NCBI GenBank assembly: GCA_964512305.1 | Contig: CAZEIW010000108.1 | Coordinates: 1-44,783 of the forward strand | DNA: 44,783 nucleotides | Reading direction: 5' to 3' | Source: CAZEIW01 sp964512305 | GTDB lineage: Bacteria > Pseudomonadota > Gammaproteobacteria > Burkholderiales > Burkholderiaceae_F | Shown: one piece after another, positions 7,456 to 16,671 of the stretch | Numbering within the stretch: position 1 is the stretch's first letter | Layout of the letters: every line of letters begins with the position of its first letter | Position numbers and translations under genes: made by a program | The notes under the pieces: model-generated | The model's database searches: none | Seen by the model: only the letters and a program-made list of their open reading frames with translations | Told to the model about the DNA's origin: nothing

Positions 7456-8799
7456 ATGAGCAGCATTCTCCTCACCCTTCCCGCCGGCGAGCGCGTCGGC
7501 ATCGCCTTTTCCGGCGGGCTCGACACCTCGGCCGCGCTGGCCTGGATGCGCCACAAGGGCGCGGTGCCGTACGCGTACACGGCCCACCTCGCGCAGCCCG
7601 ACGAGACCGACTACGAGGCGATCCCGCAACGGGCGCTGCAGTACGGCGCCGAGGCCGCGCGCCTGGTCGACTGCCGCGAGGCGCTGGTCCACGAAGGCCT
7701 GGTCGCCCTGCAGTGCGGCGCGTTTCACATCGGTACCGCGGGGCGCACCTATTTCAATACGACACCGCTGGGCCGCGCGGTCACCGGCACGCTGCTGGTG
7801 CGGGCGATGCAGGAAGACGGCGTCGCGATCTGGGGCGACGGCTCGACGTACAAGGGCAACGACATCGAGCGCTTCTACCGCTACGGCCTGCTCGTCAATC
7901 CGGCGCTTCGCATCTACAAGCCCTGGCTCGACCAGCAGTTCGTGCGCGAGCTGGGCGGCCGCAAGGAGATGAGCGCGTGGCTCGCAGCGCACGGCTTCCC
8001 CTTCAAGGCGAGCGCGGAAAAGGCCTATTCGACCGACTCGAACATCTGGGGCGCGACGCACGAGGCCAAGGAGCTCGAGTTCCTCAACAAGGGCCTGCGC
8101 ATCGTGCAGCCGATCATGTGCGTGCGGCACTGGGACCCCGCGGTCGACATCCGGCCCGAGGAGGTCACCGTGCGCTTCGAGGAGGGCTTTCCGGTCGCGC
8201 TCAGCGGCCGGACCTTCGGCAGCCCCGTCGAGCTGGTGCTCGAGGCCAACCGCATCGGCGGACGCCACGGCCTGGGGATCTCGGACCAGATCGAGAACCG
8301 CATCATCGAGGCCAAGAGCCGCGGCGTCTACGAGGCGCCGGCAATGGCGCTGCTCTACATCGCCTACGAGCGCCTGCTGTCCGCGATCCACAACGAGGGC
8401 ACGATCGACAACTACCGGACGCTCGGCCGCAAGCTCGGGCGCCTGCTCTACGAGGGCCGCTGGTTCGACCCGCAGAGCCTGATGCTGCGCGACACGCTGC
8501 AGAAGTGGGTCGGGCGCGCCGTGACCGGCGAGGTCGCGGTCGAGCTGCGGCGCGGCGACGACTACACGATCCTCGACACGCAGGGCCCGAACCTGACCTA
8601 CCACCCCGAGCGGCTGTCGATGGAACGGGTGGAGGGCGAGGCCTTTTCGCCGGTGGACCGGATCGGGCAGCTGCAGATGCGCAATCTGGACATTCTCGAT
8701 TCGCGCGACAAGCTCGGGCAGTACGCCAAGGCGGGGATCCTGCCCGCGGGAACGGGGACGGCGGCGTTGTTGAAGGGCGATGAGAAGCCGAAGGGCTAG
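7456..8799 (+). CDS. argG: Argininosuccinate synthase
   Basis: A 447-residue enzyme joining citrulline and aspartate with ATP to make argininosuccinate. The N-terminal P-loop-like SGGLDTS is at residues 19-25, and GDGSTYKGND near 132 and the SDQIEN region fit the longer E. coli-like subfamily (about 447 residues) rather than the short type of about 400. It follows murB by 25 bp and converges on argF with a hairpin between them, so two of the three steps from ornithine to arginine are encoded here. Confidence 0.96.
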   Translation: MSSILLTLPAGERVGIAFSGGLDTSAALAWMRHKGAVPYAYTAHLAQPDETDYEAIPQRALQYGAEAARLVDCREALVHEGLVALQCGAFHIGTAGRTYFNTTPLGRAVTGTLLVRAMQEDGVAIWGDGSTYKGNDIERFYRYGLLVNPALRIYKPWLDQQFVRELGGRKEMSAWLAAHGFPFKASAEKAYSTDSNIWGATHEAKELEFLNKGLRIVQPIMCVRHWDPAVDIRPEEVTVRFEEGFPVALSGRTFGSPVELVLEANRIGGRHGLGISDQIENRIIEAKSRGVYEAPAMALLYIAYERLLSAIHNEGTIDNYRTLGRKLGRLLYEGRWFDPQSLMLRDTLQKWVGRAVTGEVAVELRRGDDYTILDTQGPNLTYHPERLSMERVEGEAFSPVDRIGQLQMRNLDILDSRDKLGQYAKAGILPAGTGTAALLKGDEKPKG

Positions 8800-8803
8800 T
8801 TTT

Positions 8804-8830
8804 CCCCTCTCCCGCCATGCGGGAGAGGGG
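8804..8830. terminator. Palindrome between convergent argG and argF
   Basis: A perfect 12-bp inverted repeat (8804-8815 and 8819-8830) with a 3-nt loop lies 4 bp after the argG stop and 10 bp before the argF stop. TTTT precedes it on the plus strand, which becomes A-rich on the minus, and only TGTCT follows, so U-tract support is weak. It belongs to the same palindrome family as 34-172 and probably acts as a shared transcript end or a REP element. Confidence 0.55.
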
Positions 8831-8840
8831 TGTCTCAGCC

Positions 8841-9758
8841 TCAGGTCACATCCTGCCCGAACAGCAGATACTCCATCAGCGCTTTCTGCGCGTGCATCCG
8901 GTTCTCGGCCTCGTCCCACACGACCGATTGCGGACCGTCGATGACGTCCGCGGCGACTTCCTCGCCCCGGTGCGCCGGCAGGCAGTGCATGAAGAGCGCG
9001 TCGGGCGCCGCCGCCGCCATCACGCGCGTGTCGACGCACCAGCGCGCGAACGCGGCGCGGCGCTGCTGGTTCTCGGCCTCGAAGCCCATGCTGGTCCAGA
9101 CGTCGGTGGTCACCAGATCGGCGCCGCGGGCGGCGTCGATGGGATCGGCGAACGCGCGCCAGTGAGGGGCCGGTTTCGCGCGCGCGGGGTCGGGCGCGTA
9201 GCCCGGCGGCGTGGACACCTGCACCGAGAAGCCGAGCAGCTGTGCCGCCTGCAGCCACGTGTAGGCCATGTTATTGGCGTCGCCGATCCAGGCCACGGTG
9301 CGGCCGGCGATCGCGCCGCGCTGCTCGATGAACGTGTAGATGTCGGCCAGGATCTGGCACGGGTGGTACTCGTTGGTCAGGCCGTTGATGACGGGCACGC
9401 GCGAATGCTGCGCGAAGCGCTCGATCTTGGACTGCTCGAAGGTGCGGATCATCACGAGGTCGACCATGCGCGAGATCACGCGCGCGGTGTCCTCGATCGG
9501 CTCGGCGCGGCCGAGCTGCGAGTCGCCGGTGGTGATGTGGATCACCGACCCGCCCATCTGGTACATCCCGGCCTCGAACGACACGCGGGTGCGGGTCGAC
9601 GCCTTCTCGAATACCATCGCGAGCGTGCGATCGGTCAGCGGGCGATGCGGCAGGTAGCGCTTGAAACGGTCCTTGATGACGCGCGTGCGCTCGAACACGT
9701 GCTCGACTTCCGCGCGGGTCAAGTCCGAGAACTGCAGAAAGTGACGGATCGCTGACAT
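8841..9758 (-). CDS. argF: Ornithine carbamoyltransferase
   Basis: A 305-residue cytoplasmic enzyme that makes citrulline from ornithine and carbamoyl phosphate. The carbamoyl-phosphate site STRTR is at residues 54-58, HPCQ is at about 132-135, and the ornithine-loop motif FMHCLPAHRGEEV is near the C-terminus, all as in anabolic OTCases. It starts at ATG 9758, diverging from the GMC oxidoreductase with 81 bp between the starts, and converges with argG. No ARG-box-like operator was recognised upstream. Confidence 0.95.
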   Translation of the reverse strand: MSAIRHFLQFSDLTRAEVEHVFERTRVIKDRFKRYLPHRPLTDRTLAMVFEKASTRTRVSFEAGMYQMGGSVIHITTGDSQLGRAEPIEDTARVISRMVDLVMIRTFEQSKIERFAQHSRVPVINGLTNEYHPCQILADIYTFIEQRGAIAGRTVAWIGDANNMAYTWLQAAQLLGFSVQVSTPPGYAPDPARAKPAPHWRAFADPIDAARGADLVTTDVWTSMGFEAENQQRRAAFARWCVDTRVMAAAAPDALFMHCLPAHRGEEVAADVIDGPQSVVWDEAENRMHAQKALMEYLLFGQDVT

Positions 9759-9839
9759 CGGCCGACTTGGTTCCGGGACTTCCGAGCCCGGTTTTCCACC
9801 TTACTCTCTCGATCTCGCTGAAGCTGAGTCGACCTGCGG

Positions 9840-11471
9840 ATGATAATGGAGAAGGAGCTCGGAGCGTTCGACTACGTGGTGGTCGGCGGCGGGACGGCGG
9901 GTTGCCTGCTTGCCAACCGCCTGAGCCGCGACCCCTCGGTGTCGGTCGCGCTGATCGAGGCGGGCGGCAGCGACGCGCAGTTGTGGGTGCGGATTCCGGT
10001 CGGCTATCTCTTCTGCATCGGCAATCCGCGCACCGACTGGTGCTTCCTGACCGAACCCGAGCCCGGCCTGCTGGGGCGCGCGATCCGCTATCCGCGGGGC
10101 CGCGTCCTGGGAGGGTGCTCGTCGATCAACGGCATGATCTACATGCGCGGGCAGCGCGAGGACTACGACGCCTGGCGCGACGGCGACGGCTTCGGGCCGA
10201 ACCCCGGCTGGAGCTGGGACGAGGTGCTGCCCCTGTTCAAGCAGCACGAGGACTATCACGGCGGCACCGATGCCTGGCACGGCAGCGGCGGCGAGTGGCG
10301 CGTCGAGCGGCAGCGCGTCCGCTGGGATGTCCTCGACGCCTTTCGCGCCGCCGCGGCGGAGAGCGGAATTCCGCCGATAGAAGACTTCAATCGCGGCGAC
10401 AACCTCGGTTGCGGCTATTTCGAGGTCAACCAGCGCCGCGGCGTGCGCTGGAACGCCGCGCAGGCATTCCTGCGCCCGATCCGCCGCCGCCCCAATCTCG
10501 CGCTGTTCAGCGAGACCCAAGTCCGCCGGCTGCGCGTGCAGGCCGGCCGCTGCACCGGGGTCGAGGTCGAGCGCGAAGGCCAGCCGGCGTTCGTCGCCGC
10601 GCGCGGCGAAGTGGTGCTGGCGGCGGGTGCGATCGGCTCGCCGCATCTGCTGCAGCTGTCCGGGATCGGGCCGCCCGAGTCGCTGCGGCCGCACGGCATC
10701 GCGGTTTCGCACGAGCTGCCCGGCGTCGGCGCGAATCTGCAGGACCATTTGCAGCTGCGTTGCGCGTATCGCGTGAGCGGCGTGCGCACGCTGAACACGC
10801 TCGCCGCGACCGGGCTCGGGCGGGCCGGGATGGCGCTGCAGTACGCGCTGACGCGCAGCGGCCCGCTGACGATGAGTCCGAGCCAGCTCGGCGCGTTCGC
10901 CTGCTCGAGCCGCGAGGTGGCGCGCCCGAATCTCGAGTTTCACGTGCAGCCGCTTTCGCTCGACAGCTTCGGCGAACCCTTGCACCGCTTCGACGCCTTC
11001 ACCGTGTCGGTCTGCAACCTGCGCCCGACCGCGCGCGGAACCGTGCGCCTGCGCTCGGCCGACCCGGGCGTTCCGCCCGCGATCGCGCCGAGCTACCTGA
11101 CGACGCCGGAGGACCGCGCGGTCGCGGCCGACTCGCTGCGCCTCGTGCGCGCGATCGTGGCCGCCCCGGCGCTGCAGCCGCTGCGCCCAGAGGAGTTCCG
11201 GCCGGGCCTGGAGTACATGAGCGGCGAGGAGCTGGTGCAGGCGGCGGGCGTGGTCGGCACGACGATTTTCCACCCGGTGGGCACCTGCAAGATGGGCCCG
11301 GCGCGCGACCCGATGGCGGTCGTGGACGCGCAGCTGCGCGTCCACGGCGTGGCCGGCCTGCGCGTGATCGACGCCTCGGTGATGCCGGCAATCACCTCCG
11401 GCAACACGAACGCGCCGACGCTGATGATCGCGGAGAAGGGCGCGCAGGCGGTGATCGACGCGCGCCGTTAG
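9840..11471 (+). CDS. GMC-family FAD-dependent oxidoreductase
   Basis: A 543-residue glucose-methanol-choline family flavoprotein that oxidises an alcohol or polyol; the substrate is unknown. The N-terminal dinucleotide fold has VVGGGTAG (about residues 14-21) and a GG-E type ribose-binding end (IEAGG). The GMC signature regions YPRGRVLGGCSSINGMIY (about 84-101) and GAIGSPHLLQLSGIG are present. The C-terminal catalytic His is in IFHPVGTCKMG (about H478), with Asn in SGNTNAPT (about N522), giving a His-Asn pair typical of choline dehydrogenase-like members. There is no signal peptide. It starts at ATG 9840, with ATG 9846 as an alternative. It is monocistronic, followed by a repeat region. Confidence 0.9.
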   Translation: MIMEKELGAFDYVVVGGGTAGCLLANRLSRDPSVSVALIEAGGSDAQLWVRIPVGYLFCIGNPRTDWCFLTEPEPGLLGRAIRYPRGRVLGGCSSINGMIYMRGQREDYDAWRDGDGFGPNPGWSWDEVLPLFKQHEDYHGGTDAWHGSGGEWRVERQRVRWDVLDAFRAAAAESGIPPIEDFNRGDNLGCGYFEVNQRRGVRWNAAQAFLRPIRRRPNLALFSETQVRRLRVQAGRCTGVEVEREGQPAFVAARGEVVLAAGAIGSPHLLQLSGIGPPESLRPHGIAVSHELPGVGANLQDHLQLRCAYRVSGVRTLNTLAATGLGRAGMALQYALTRSGPLTMSPSQLGAFACSSREVARPNLEFHVQPLSLDSFGEPLHRFDAFTVSVCNLRPTARGTVRLRSADPGVPPAIAPSYLTTPEDRAVAADSLRLVRAIVAAPALQPLRPEEFRPGLEYMSGEELVQAAGVVGTTIFHPVGTCKMGPARDPMAVVDAQLRVHGVAGLRVIDASVMPAITSGNTNAPTLMIAEKGAQAVIDARR

Positions 11472-11477
11472 CACTCG

Positions 11478-11719
11478 TCATGGCCGGGCTTGTCCCGGCC
11501 ATCCGTAAGCCTGCCCCCGGGCTTGACCCGGGGGTCGGTGTGAACTTGAAGCGCTACGTCGTGCGCCGACGTGGATCCCCGGGACAAGCCCGGGGATGAC
11601 GCCTGCTACGAAGGACGCGGATAGCATTGTCATGGCCGGGCTTGACCCGGGGGTCGGTGCGGGCTGGAAGCGCTTCGCCTTGCGCCGACGTGGATCCCCG
11701 GGACAAGCCCGGGGATGAC
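11478..11719. repeat. Two copies of a 119-bp-period repeat with internal inverted repeats
   Basis: About 82 bp at 11519-11600 recurs at 11638-11719 with few differences. Each copy starts with GGGCTTGACCCGGGGGTCGG and ends with CCCCGGGACAAGCCCGGGG, which pair as imperfect inverted ends. A half-unit, TCATGGCCGGGCTTGTCCCGG, stands at 11479-11499. The array fills the gap between the convergent GMC oxidoreductase and decarboxylase genes. It looks like a dispersed intergenic repeat; no coding potential is seen. Confidence 0.85.
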
Positions 11720-11727
11720 AGAAAACC

Positions 11728-13770
11728 TCAAGCCACCATGCGCGCCGCCTGCGCCGGCTGCACCCGCGCAAGCCGCTGCTGCTCGGCCGCCGTGAGGACG
11801 CGGATGCTGGGGAAATAGCCCTGGTAGACCACGCCGTGGAGCTCGACCTTGGTGAGCACGCGCAGGTAGCGGATGAGGTACTCGACGATGTTGTCGGTGA
11901 TGATCTGCCCCGGGACCAGCACCGGGATCCCGGGCGGATAGGGAACCACCTGGTCGGCGCAGATGCGGCCGGACAGCGCGGCGTTCGCCTGGTCGTTGTC
12001 GTCCAGCAGCGGCACAAGCTCGCCGCCGCAGTAGTAGGCGTCGCGCGGCAGGTAGACCAGCTCGGTGAATGCCGGCAGCTCGGGCGAGCGGTAGACGCGG
12101 CGCGGGGCGCGCTTCTCGCGCGCGATCCGCATCAGGGCGTCGTACAGGCGCGAGCATTTCGAGCGCGTCGTGCCGATCGTCAGCAGCAGCGTGATCGTGT
12201 TGAAGGTCGACTTCTCGATCGTGATGTTGAAGCGGCTGAAAAGCTCCTGCTGCAGATCGTCGACCGTCAGTCCGCAGGCCGAGATGTCGACCGTGATCTT
12301 GGTCGGGTCGAGCCGGATGTTGTCCTGTCGCACCTCGTCGGGCAGCAGGTCGGGCAGCTCGAGCACGCGGAAAGCGCCGGTCGAGTTGATCTGCTCGCGC
12401 AGCTCGCCGGCCAGCATCAGCGTGCGCTCGAGCAGCTTGTAGCCTTCCATCACGGCCTGCTTGCGGCCGACGTCGAGGCTCGCGATCATGCTGTACATCG
12501 GGCTGGTCGACGTATGCATGTTGAAATTCTCGCGGAAGATGTGCTCCTTGAAGGCGGGGTCGTTCACGTGGATGAACGCCGCCTGCGAGAACGCCGACAG
12601 GGTCTTGTGCGCCGACTGCGTCGCGTAGTCCGCGCCGGCCTCGAGCGCGGTGGGCCGCAGATCGGGATGGAAGCGCGCGTGGCTGAACCAGGCCTCGTCG
12701 ATCAGGACCTTGATGTTCCTCGCGTGCGCGGCGTCGACGATGGGCTTCAGGTCGTAGCGCAGGCCGTCGTAGGTGCAGGAGGTCAGAACCAGCAGCTGCG
12801 CGTCCGGGTGCTGCTCGATCGCGCGCAGGACCGTGCGCATCGGAACCGGCCCGTAGACGCCGTACTGGCGGTTGACGCTCGAATCGAGGTAGATCGGCTG
12901 GGCGCCCGACAGCACGACCCCGTGGTGGACCGATTTGTGGCAGTTTCGGTCGAGCAGCATCTTCTCGCCCGGGGCGATCAGCGTCTGCAGGATCACCTTG
13001 TTCGCGGTCGAGGTGCCGTTGGTGGCGAAGAAGGTGCGGCGCGCGCCGAACGCCTTGGCGGCCATCTGCTGCGCCTCGGCGATCACGCCGGTGGGATCCA
13101 TGAGCGAGTCGAGCGCCTTGACCGAGACCGACAGATCGGCGTCGAAGACGTGCTCGCCCATGAATTCGTAGAAGTCGTCGACCCAGGGGCTGCCGCGCAG
13201 GGAATCGCCGCTCGAATGCCCGGGCGTGTGCCACGGATCCTTCGCCGCCTGCACGTAGGCGCGCAGCGCGTCGTAAAAGGGCGTGTGCGCGCGCTCGGCG
13301 ATCTGCGCGTTGAGGATCCGGTACATGCCGCGGTAGTCGCGTTCCTCGCGGTAGAAATAGCCGTCGACCGCCTCGGCGAACAGCGCGTCGACGACCTGGT
13401 CCTCCTTTTCCTTCTCGATCAGGATGTACAGGTCCAGCTCGGGCCGCAGCGCGGTGATCTGCTGCACCAGCGTCAGCGCGGTCACCTGCAGGCTGCGCGT
13501 GTCGTCGCGCGCGGGCTCGCCGCGCCCCAGGCGCGAATGGCGGCGGCCGTTGTCCTGCACCGCGTACAGCTTGTCGTCGACGATGACGACCTGGATGTCG
13601 CCGTCGCTTTCGATCAGCTGCAGGCCTTCTTTGGCCGTCAGCGCGCCGATGAAGACGATGCCGAAGGGATTGTCGAGCGAGCGCGCCGCCGCGTTCAGCC
13701 CCTTTAGCAGTTCCTTAAGGATGAGCGGCTCGTCATTGATGACGAGCACCTTTGACGTCGGCTTGGGCAT
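11728..13770 (-). CDS. PLP-dependent Orn/Lys/Arg decarboxylase
   Basis: A 680-residue fold-type I decarboxylase of the OKR_DC_1 family, which makes a polyamine or diamine (putrescine, cadaverine or agmatine) from a basic amino acid and consumes a proton. The N-terminal wing domain (about 1-150) resembles a response-regulator fold: VLVINDEP near residues 8-15 and VVIVDD near 61-66. The PLP domain has HTPGH (181-185), FFATNGTS (247-254), DEAWFSHARFHP (358-369) and the Schiff-base lysine in SAHK (K389). The C-terminal domain has PYPPGIPVLVPG. It is slightly shorter than the 710-755 residues of the E. coli enzymes. Which amino acid it uses is not decidable by eye. Confidence 0.9.
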   Translation of the reverse strand: MPKPTSKVLVINDEPLILKELLKGLNAAARSLDNPFGIVFIGALTAKEGLQLIESDGDIQVVIVDDKLYAVQDNGRRHSRLGRGEPARDDTRSLQVTALTLVQQITALRPELDLYILIEKEKEDQVVDALFAEAVDGYFYREERDYRGMYRILNAQIAERAHTPFYDALRAYVQAAKDPWHTPGHSSGDSLRGSPWVDDFYEFMGEHVFDADLSVSVKALDSLMDPTGVIAEAQQMAAKAFGARRTFFATNGTSTANKVILQTLIAPGEKMLLDRNCHKSVHHGVVLSGAQPIYLDSSVNRQYGVYGPVPMRTVLRAIEQHPDAQLLVLTSCTYDGLRYDLKPIVDAAHARNIKVLIDEAWFSHARFHPDLRPTALEAGADYATQSAHKTLSAFSQAAFIHVNDPAFKEHIFRENFNMHTSTSPMYSMIASLDVGRKQAVMEGYKLLERTLMLAGELREQINSTGAFRVLELPDLLPDEVRQDNIRLDPTKITVDISACGLTVDDLQQELFSRFNITIEKSTFNTITLLLTIGTTRSKCSRLYDALMRIAREKRAPRRVYRSPELPAFTELVYLPRDAYYCGGELVPLLDDNDQANAALSGRICADQVVPYPPGIPVLVPGQIITDNIVEYLIRYLRVLTKVELHGVVYQGYFPSIRVLTAAEQQRLARVQPAQAARMVA

Positions 13771-13906
13771 GCGCGCGGAGGCGGGGGCGGATCCGGCGCT
13801 CTTTATGCGCGCATTGGCGGCTTAACGCAAGCCTGCCGGAGACTCGCGGGGCGCGCCGGAGTCTTCCGGGACCGTTGCCGGCCCCGGCACCCGGCGCAGC
13901 CGTGTC

Positions 13907-14170
13907 TCAGGCCATCGCCTTGACGGCCGCGGCCAGGCGGCTCTTGTTGCGGGCCGCCGCGTTCTTGTGGACGATCTTCTTGTCCGCGATCGAGTCGATC
14001 ACGCTGGTCGACTGCCGCAGCGCTTCGGCGGCAGCCGCCTTGTCGCCCGCCGCGATCGCCTTGCGCACGGTCTTGATCGCCGTGCGCAGGCGCGAGCGCA
14101 ATGCCGTGCCGTGCACGTTGCGCAGGCGCGCCTGATGCGCGCGCTTCCTGGCCTGTTTGGTGTTCGCCAT
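13907..14170 (-). CDS. rpsT: 30S ribosomal protein S20
   Basis: An 87-residue basic protein, MANTKQARKRAHQARLRNVH at the start, followed by the three-helix S20 sequence with TAIKTVRKAIAAGDK and KNAAARNKSRL. It binds 16S rRNA early in small-subunit assembly. It is divergent from murJ, a pairing common in betaproteobacteria. An AT-rich promoter zone lies 70 bp upstream. The 136-bp gap to the decarboxylase start on its 3' side holds GC-rich inverted sequence but no clear U-tract terminator. Confidence 0.97.
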   Translation of the reverse strand: MANTKQARKRAHQARLRNVHGTALRSRLRTAIKTVRKAIAAGDKAAAAEALRQSTSVIDSIADKKIVHKNAAARNKSRLAAAVKAMA

Positions 14171-14239
14171 CTTCGGTCTTTCCGGTCCCGGTTCCGGTCC
14201 CTCTGGGGCAAGCGGATTGCAAACGCAGCAAAGCTTTAG

Positions 14240-14247
14240 ACTATAAC
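14240..14247. promoter_or_regulatory. Overlapping -10 elements for rpsT (minus) and murJ (plus)
   Basis: In the 120-bp divergent gap, the one AT-rich stretch (14221-14250) gives TATAGT on the minus strand (14245-14240) and TATAAC on the plus strand (14242-14247). TTGCAA at 14217-14222 is a possible plus -35 with a long 19-bp spacer; TGGCAA lies 16 bp upstream of the minus -10. A back-to-back promoter is plausible; the two starts could not fire at the same moment. Confidence 0.45.
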
Positions 14248-14290
14248 AGAACTGCGCGCCTTTGCCACGACTCCCACCGTCTCCTCTCCC

Positions 14291-15838
14291 GTGAATCTGC
14301 TTCGCGCCGCGGCCAAGGTCAGCGGCCTCACGATGCTGTCCCGGATCACCGGGCTCGCGCGCGACCTGCTGATCGCGCGCGTCTTCGGCGCCGGCGCGGA
14401 GATGGACGCGTTCACGGTCGCGTTTCGCCTGCCCAACCTGCTGCGGCGCCTGTTCGCCGAGGGCGCCTTCTCGCAGGCCTTCGTGCCGGTGTTCGCCGAG
14501 GCACGCGCGCAGCACGGCGACCAGCGCACGCGCGTGCTGCTGTCGCACGTCGCGTCGGTGCTGTTCTGGGTCCTGCTGGCGGTCTCGATCCTGGGCGTGA
14601 TCGGCGCCCCGGTGCTGGTGGCGGTGATCGCGACCGGGTTCCGGCAGACGCCGGCGGTGTTCGACCTCGCGACCCTCATGACTCGCTGGATGTTCCCGTA
14701 CATCCTGTTCATGTCCCTGACCGCCTGCTCGGCCGGGGTGCTGAACACGTTCGGCCGCTTCGCGGTGCCGGCGTTCACTCCCGTGATGCTCAACGTGTCG
14801 ATGATCGGCCTGACGCTTTTGCTGGGGCGCAGCCTGCAACCACCGGTGCTCGTGCTGGCGATCGCCGTGCTCGCCGGCGGCGTGCTGCAACTCGGGATCC
14901 AGGTGCCCGCGCTGGTCAGGATCGGCATGCTGCCGCGGCTGTCGGGCGTGCGCAGCGCGCTCGCGGACGCCGGCGTGCGGCGGGTCCTCAAGCTGATGAT
15001 GCCCGCGGTGTTCGCCGTTTCGGTGGCGCAGATCAGCCTGATCATCAACACCAACATCGCCTCGCACATCGGGATCGGCAGCAATTCGTGGCTGTACTAC
15101 GCCGACCGCCTGATGGAATTCCCCACCGGCCTGCTCGGCGTGGCCCTCGGAACCGTGCTGCTGCCGAGCCTGTCGAAGGCGCACGCCGAGAGCCGGGCCG
15201 AGGACTACAGCCGGCTGCTCGACTGGGGGTTGCGGCTGACCTGCCTGGTCGCGCTGCCCGCCGCGCTCGGCCTCGGCATGCTCGCCGAGGGCCTGATCGC
15301 GGCACTGTTCGAGGGCGGCCGCTTCGGCGCCTTCGACGTTGTCCAGTCGGCTGCGGCATTGCGCGGCTATGCCGCCGGGCTGGTCGGGCTGATAGCGGTC
15401 AAGATCCTGGCGCCGGGCTTCTATGCCAAGCAGGACATCGTGACGCCGGTGAAGATCGGAGTCGTCGTGCTGGCGGCGACCCAGCTCGCCAATCTGGCCC
15501 TGGTGCCGTGGCTGGCGCACGCGGCGCTCGCGCTGTCGATCAGCCTTGGCGCGCTCGCCAATGCGCTGCTGCTGCTGCGCGGGCTGCGCTCGCGCGGCGT
15601 CTACCGGCCGATGCCCGGATGGGGAGGGTTCGCGGCTCGGCTGGGGTTTGCATTGGCGGCCTTGACGGTGCTACTTTGGCTGCTCGGGCGGTTGCTGCCG
15701 CCGCCGGTCGGGGTCCACGGCATTGCCGGGCGCGTCGAGTGGCTTGCGATTGCGGTCGGATCCGCGGTGTTCCTCTACGCCGGCATACTGTGGCTGCTGG
15801 GTTTCAGGGTGCGCGACTTCGTGCTGAGGGCATCTTGA
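14291..15838 (+). CDS. murJ: Lipid II flippase MurJ
   Basis: A 515-residue polytopic protein of the MOP superfamily, with about 14 membrane helices, that flips lipid II across the inner membrane for peptidoglycan assembly. The N-terminus (AAAKVSGLTMLSRITGLARD, then FGAGAEMDAFTVAFRLPNLL) and the FAEGAFSQAFVPVF stretch are diagnostic. The start is GTG 14291, the first in-frame start after the divergent promoter zone. The TGA at 15836-15838 overlaps the TTG start of the next gene. It was formerly called mviN. Confidence 0.95.
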   Translation: MNLLRAAAKVSGLTMLSRITGLARDLLIARVFGAGAEMDAFTVAFRLPNLLRRLFAEGAFSQAFVPVFAEARAQHGDQRTRVLLSHVASVLFWVLLAVSILGVIGAPVLVAVIATGFRQTPAVFDLATLMTRWMFPYILFMSLTACSAGVLNTFGRFAVPAFTPVMLNVSMIGLTLLLGRSLQPPVLVLAIAVLAGGVLQLGIQVPALVRIGMLPRLSGVRSALADAGVRRVLKLMMPAVFAVSVAQISLIINTNIASHIGIGSNSWLYYADRLMEFPTGLLGVALGTVLLPSLSKAHAESRAEDYSRLLDWGLRLTCLVALPAALGLGMLAEGLIAALFEGGRFGAFDVVQSAAALRGYAAGLVGLIAVKILAPGFYAKQDIVTPVKIGVVVLAATQLANLALVPWLAHAALALSISLGALANALLLLRGLRSRGVYRPMPGWGGFAARLGFALAALTVLLWLLGRLLPPPVGVHGIAGRVEWLAIAVGSAVFLYAGILWLLGFRVRDFVLRAS

Positions 15839-16665
15839 ATCGACGCGATGCGTTTTCGGATCTGGTCGCCGAGCCGTCGGCGCCGATCCCACTCCTCGAG
15901 AGCGCGGCGACGCTGGCGCAGTACGCCGACGCCGACTGCCGTCCCGACGAGGTCGTGCGCACCGTTCGCGAGTGGGGCGAGCGCCTGCGCGCAAGGGTCG
16001 CGGCCGACACGTCGTGGCTGAACCGCCTGCGCCTGCTCAACTTCTATTTCTTCGATGAACTTGGATTTCACGGCAGCCGCGTCGACGATGTCCGCACCGA
16101 TTGCGGATACCTGCACCGGGTGATCGAGCGCCGCGCCGGCTTCCCGATCTCGCTCGCGGTGCTGTACATCGAGATCGGCCGCGCGATCGGGCTGAAGCTC
16201 TTCGGCGTCGCGTTTCCGGGGCATTTCCTGGTCAAGCTGGTGCTCGGCGACGCCGTGCTGTTCATCGACATGTTCGAGCGCGGCGCGACGCTGTCGGCCG
16301 ACGAGTTGCGCGGGCGCCTGCGCAATGCGCTGCGCGGCGCGCCCAGGTATCCGCTCGAGCTGTACCTGCGGGCGGCCAGTGAACGCGACATCCTGGCGCG
16401 AATGCTGCGCAACCTGAAGGCGATCCACGCCGCCGACGGCGACTGGACCGCCGCGCTCGAGGTGCAGAACCGGCTGATCGCGGTGCTGCCCGACGAGGCG
16501 CAGGAGCGCCGCGAGCGCGCGTTCCTGTTCGATCGGCTGGGCTGCCCGAAGGCGGCCGCGGAAGACCTCGACGCCTACCTCGCAATGGAGCCGGATCCGA
16601 CCGACGTCGAGGAGATCCGGCGCCGCCTGGAGCAGTGGCGGCGCGAGGCGCGGAATCTGAACTGA
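15835..16665 (+). CDS. SirB1-type transglutaminase-like/TPR protein
   Basis: A 276-residue protein of the SirB1 family. The N-terminal transglutaminase-like fold has LLNFYFFDELGFHG (about 67-80), RRAGFPISLAVLYIEIGR (about 98-115) and GVAFPGHFLVK (about 123-133), where His is a conserved family residue. The C-terminal third is TPR-like (EVQNRL...FLFDRLG.). Biochemical function is not established for the family. No ATG is available at the 5' end: reading starts at TTG 15835, which overlaps the murJ stop as TTGA, so translation is probably coupled. It ends just before a family palindrome. Confidence 0.85.
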   Translation: MNRRDAFSDLVAEPSAPIPLLESAATLAQYADADCRPDEVVRTVREWGERLRARVAADTSWLNRLRLLNFYFFDELGFHGSRVDDVRTDCGYLHRVIERRAGFPISLAVLYIEIGRAIGLKLFGVAFPGHFLVKLVLGDAVLFIDMFERGATLSADELRGRLRNALRGAPRYPLELYLRAASERDILARMLRNLKAIHAADGDWTAALEVQNRLIAVLPDEAQERRERAFLFDRLGCPKAAAEDLDAYLAMEPDPTDVEEIRRRLEQWRREARNLN

Positions 16666-16671
16666 GGAACT

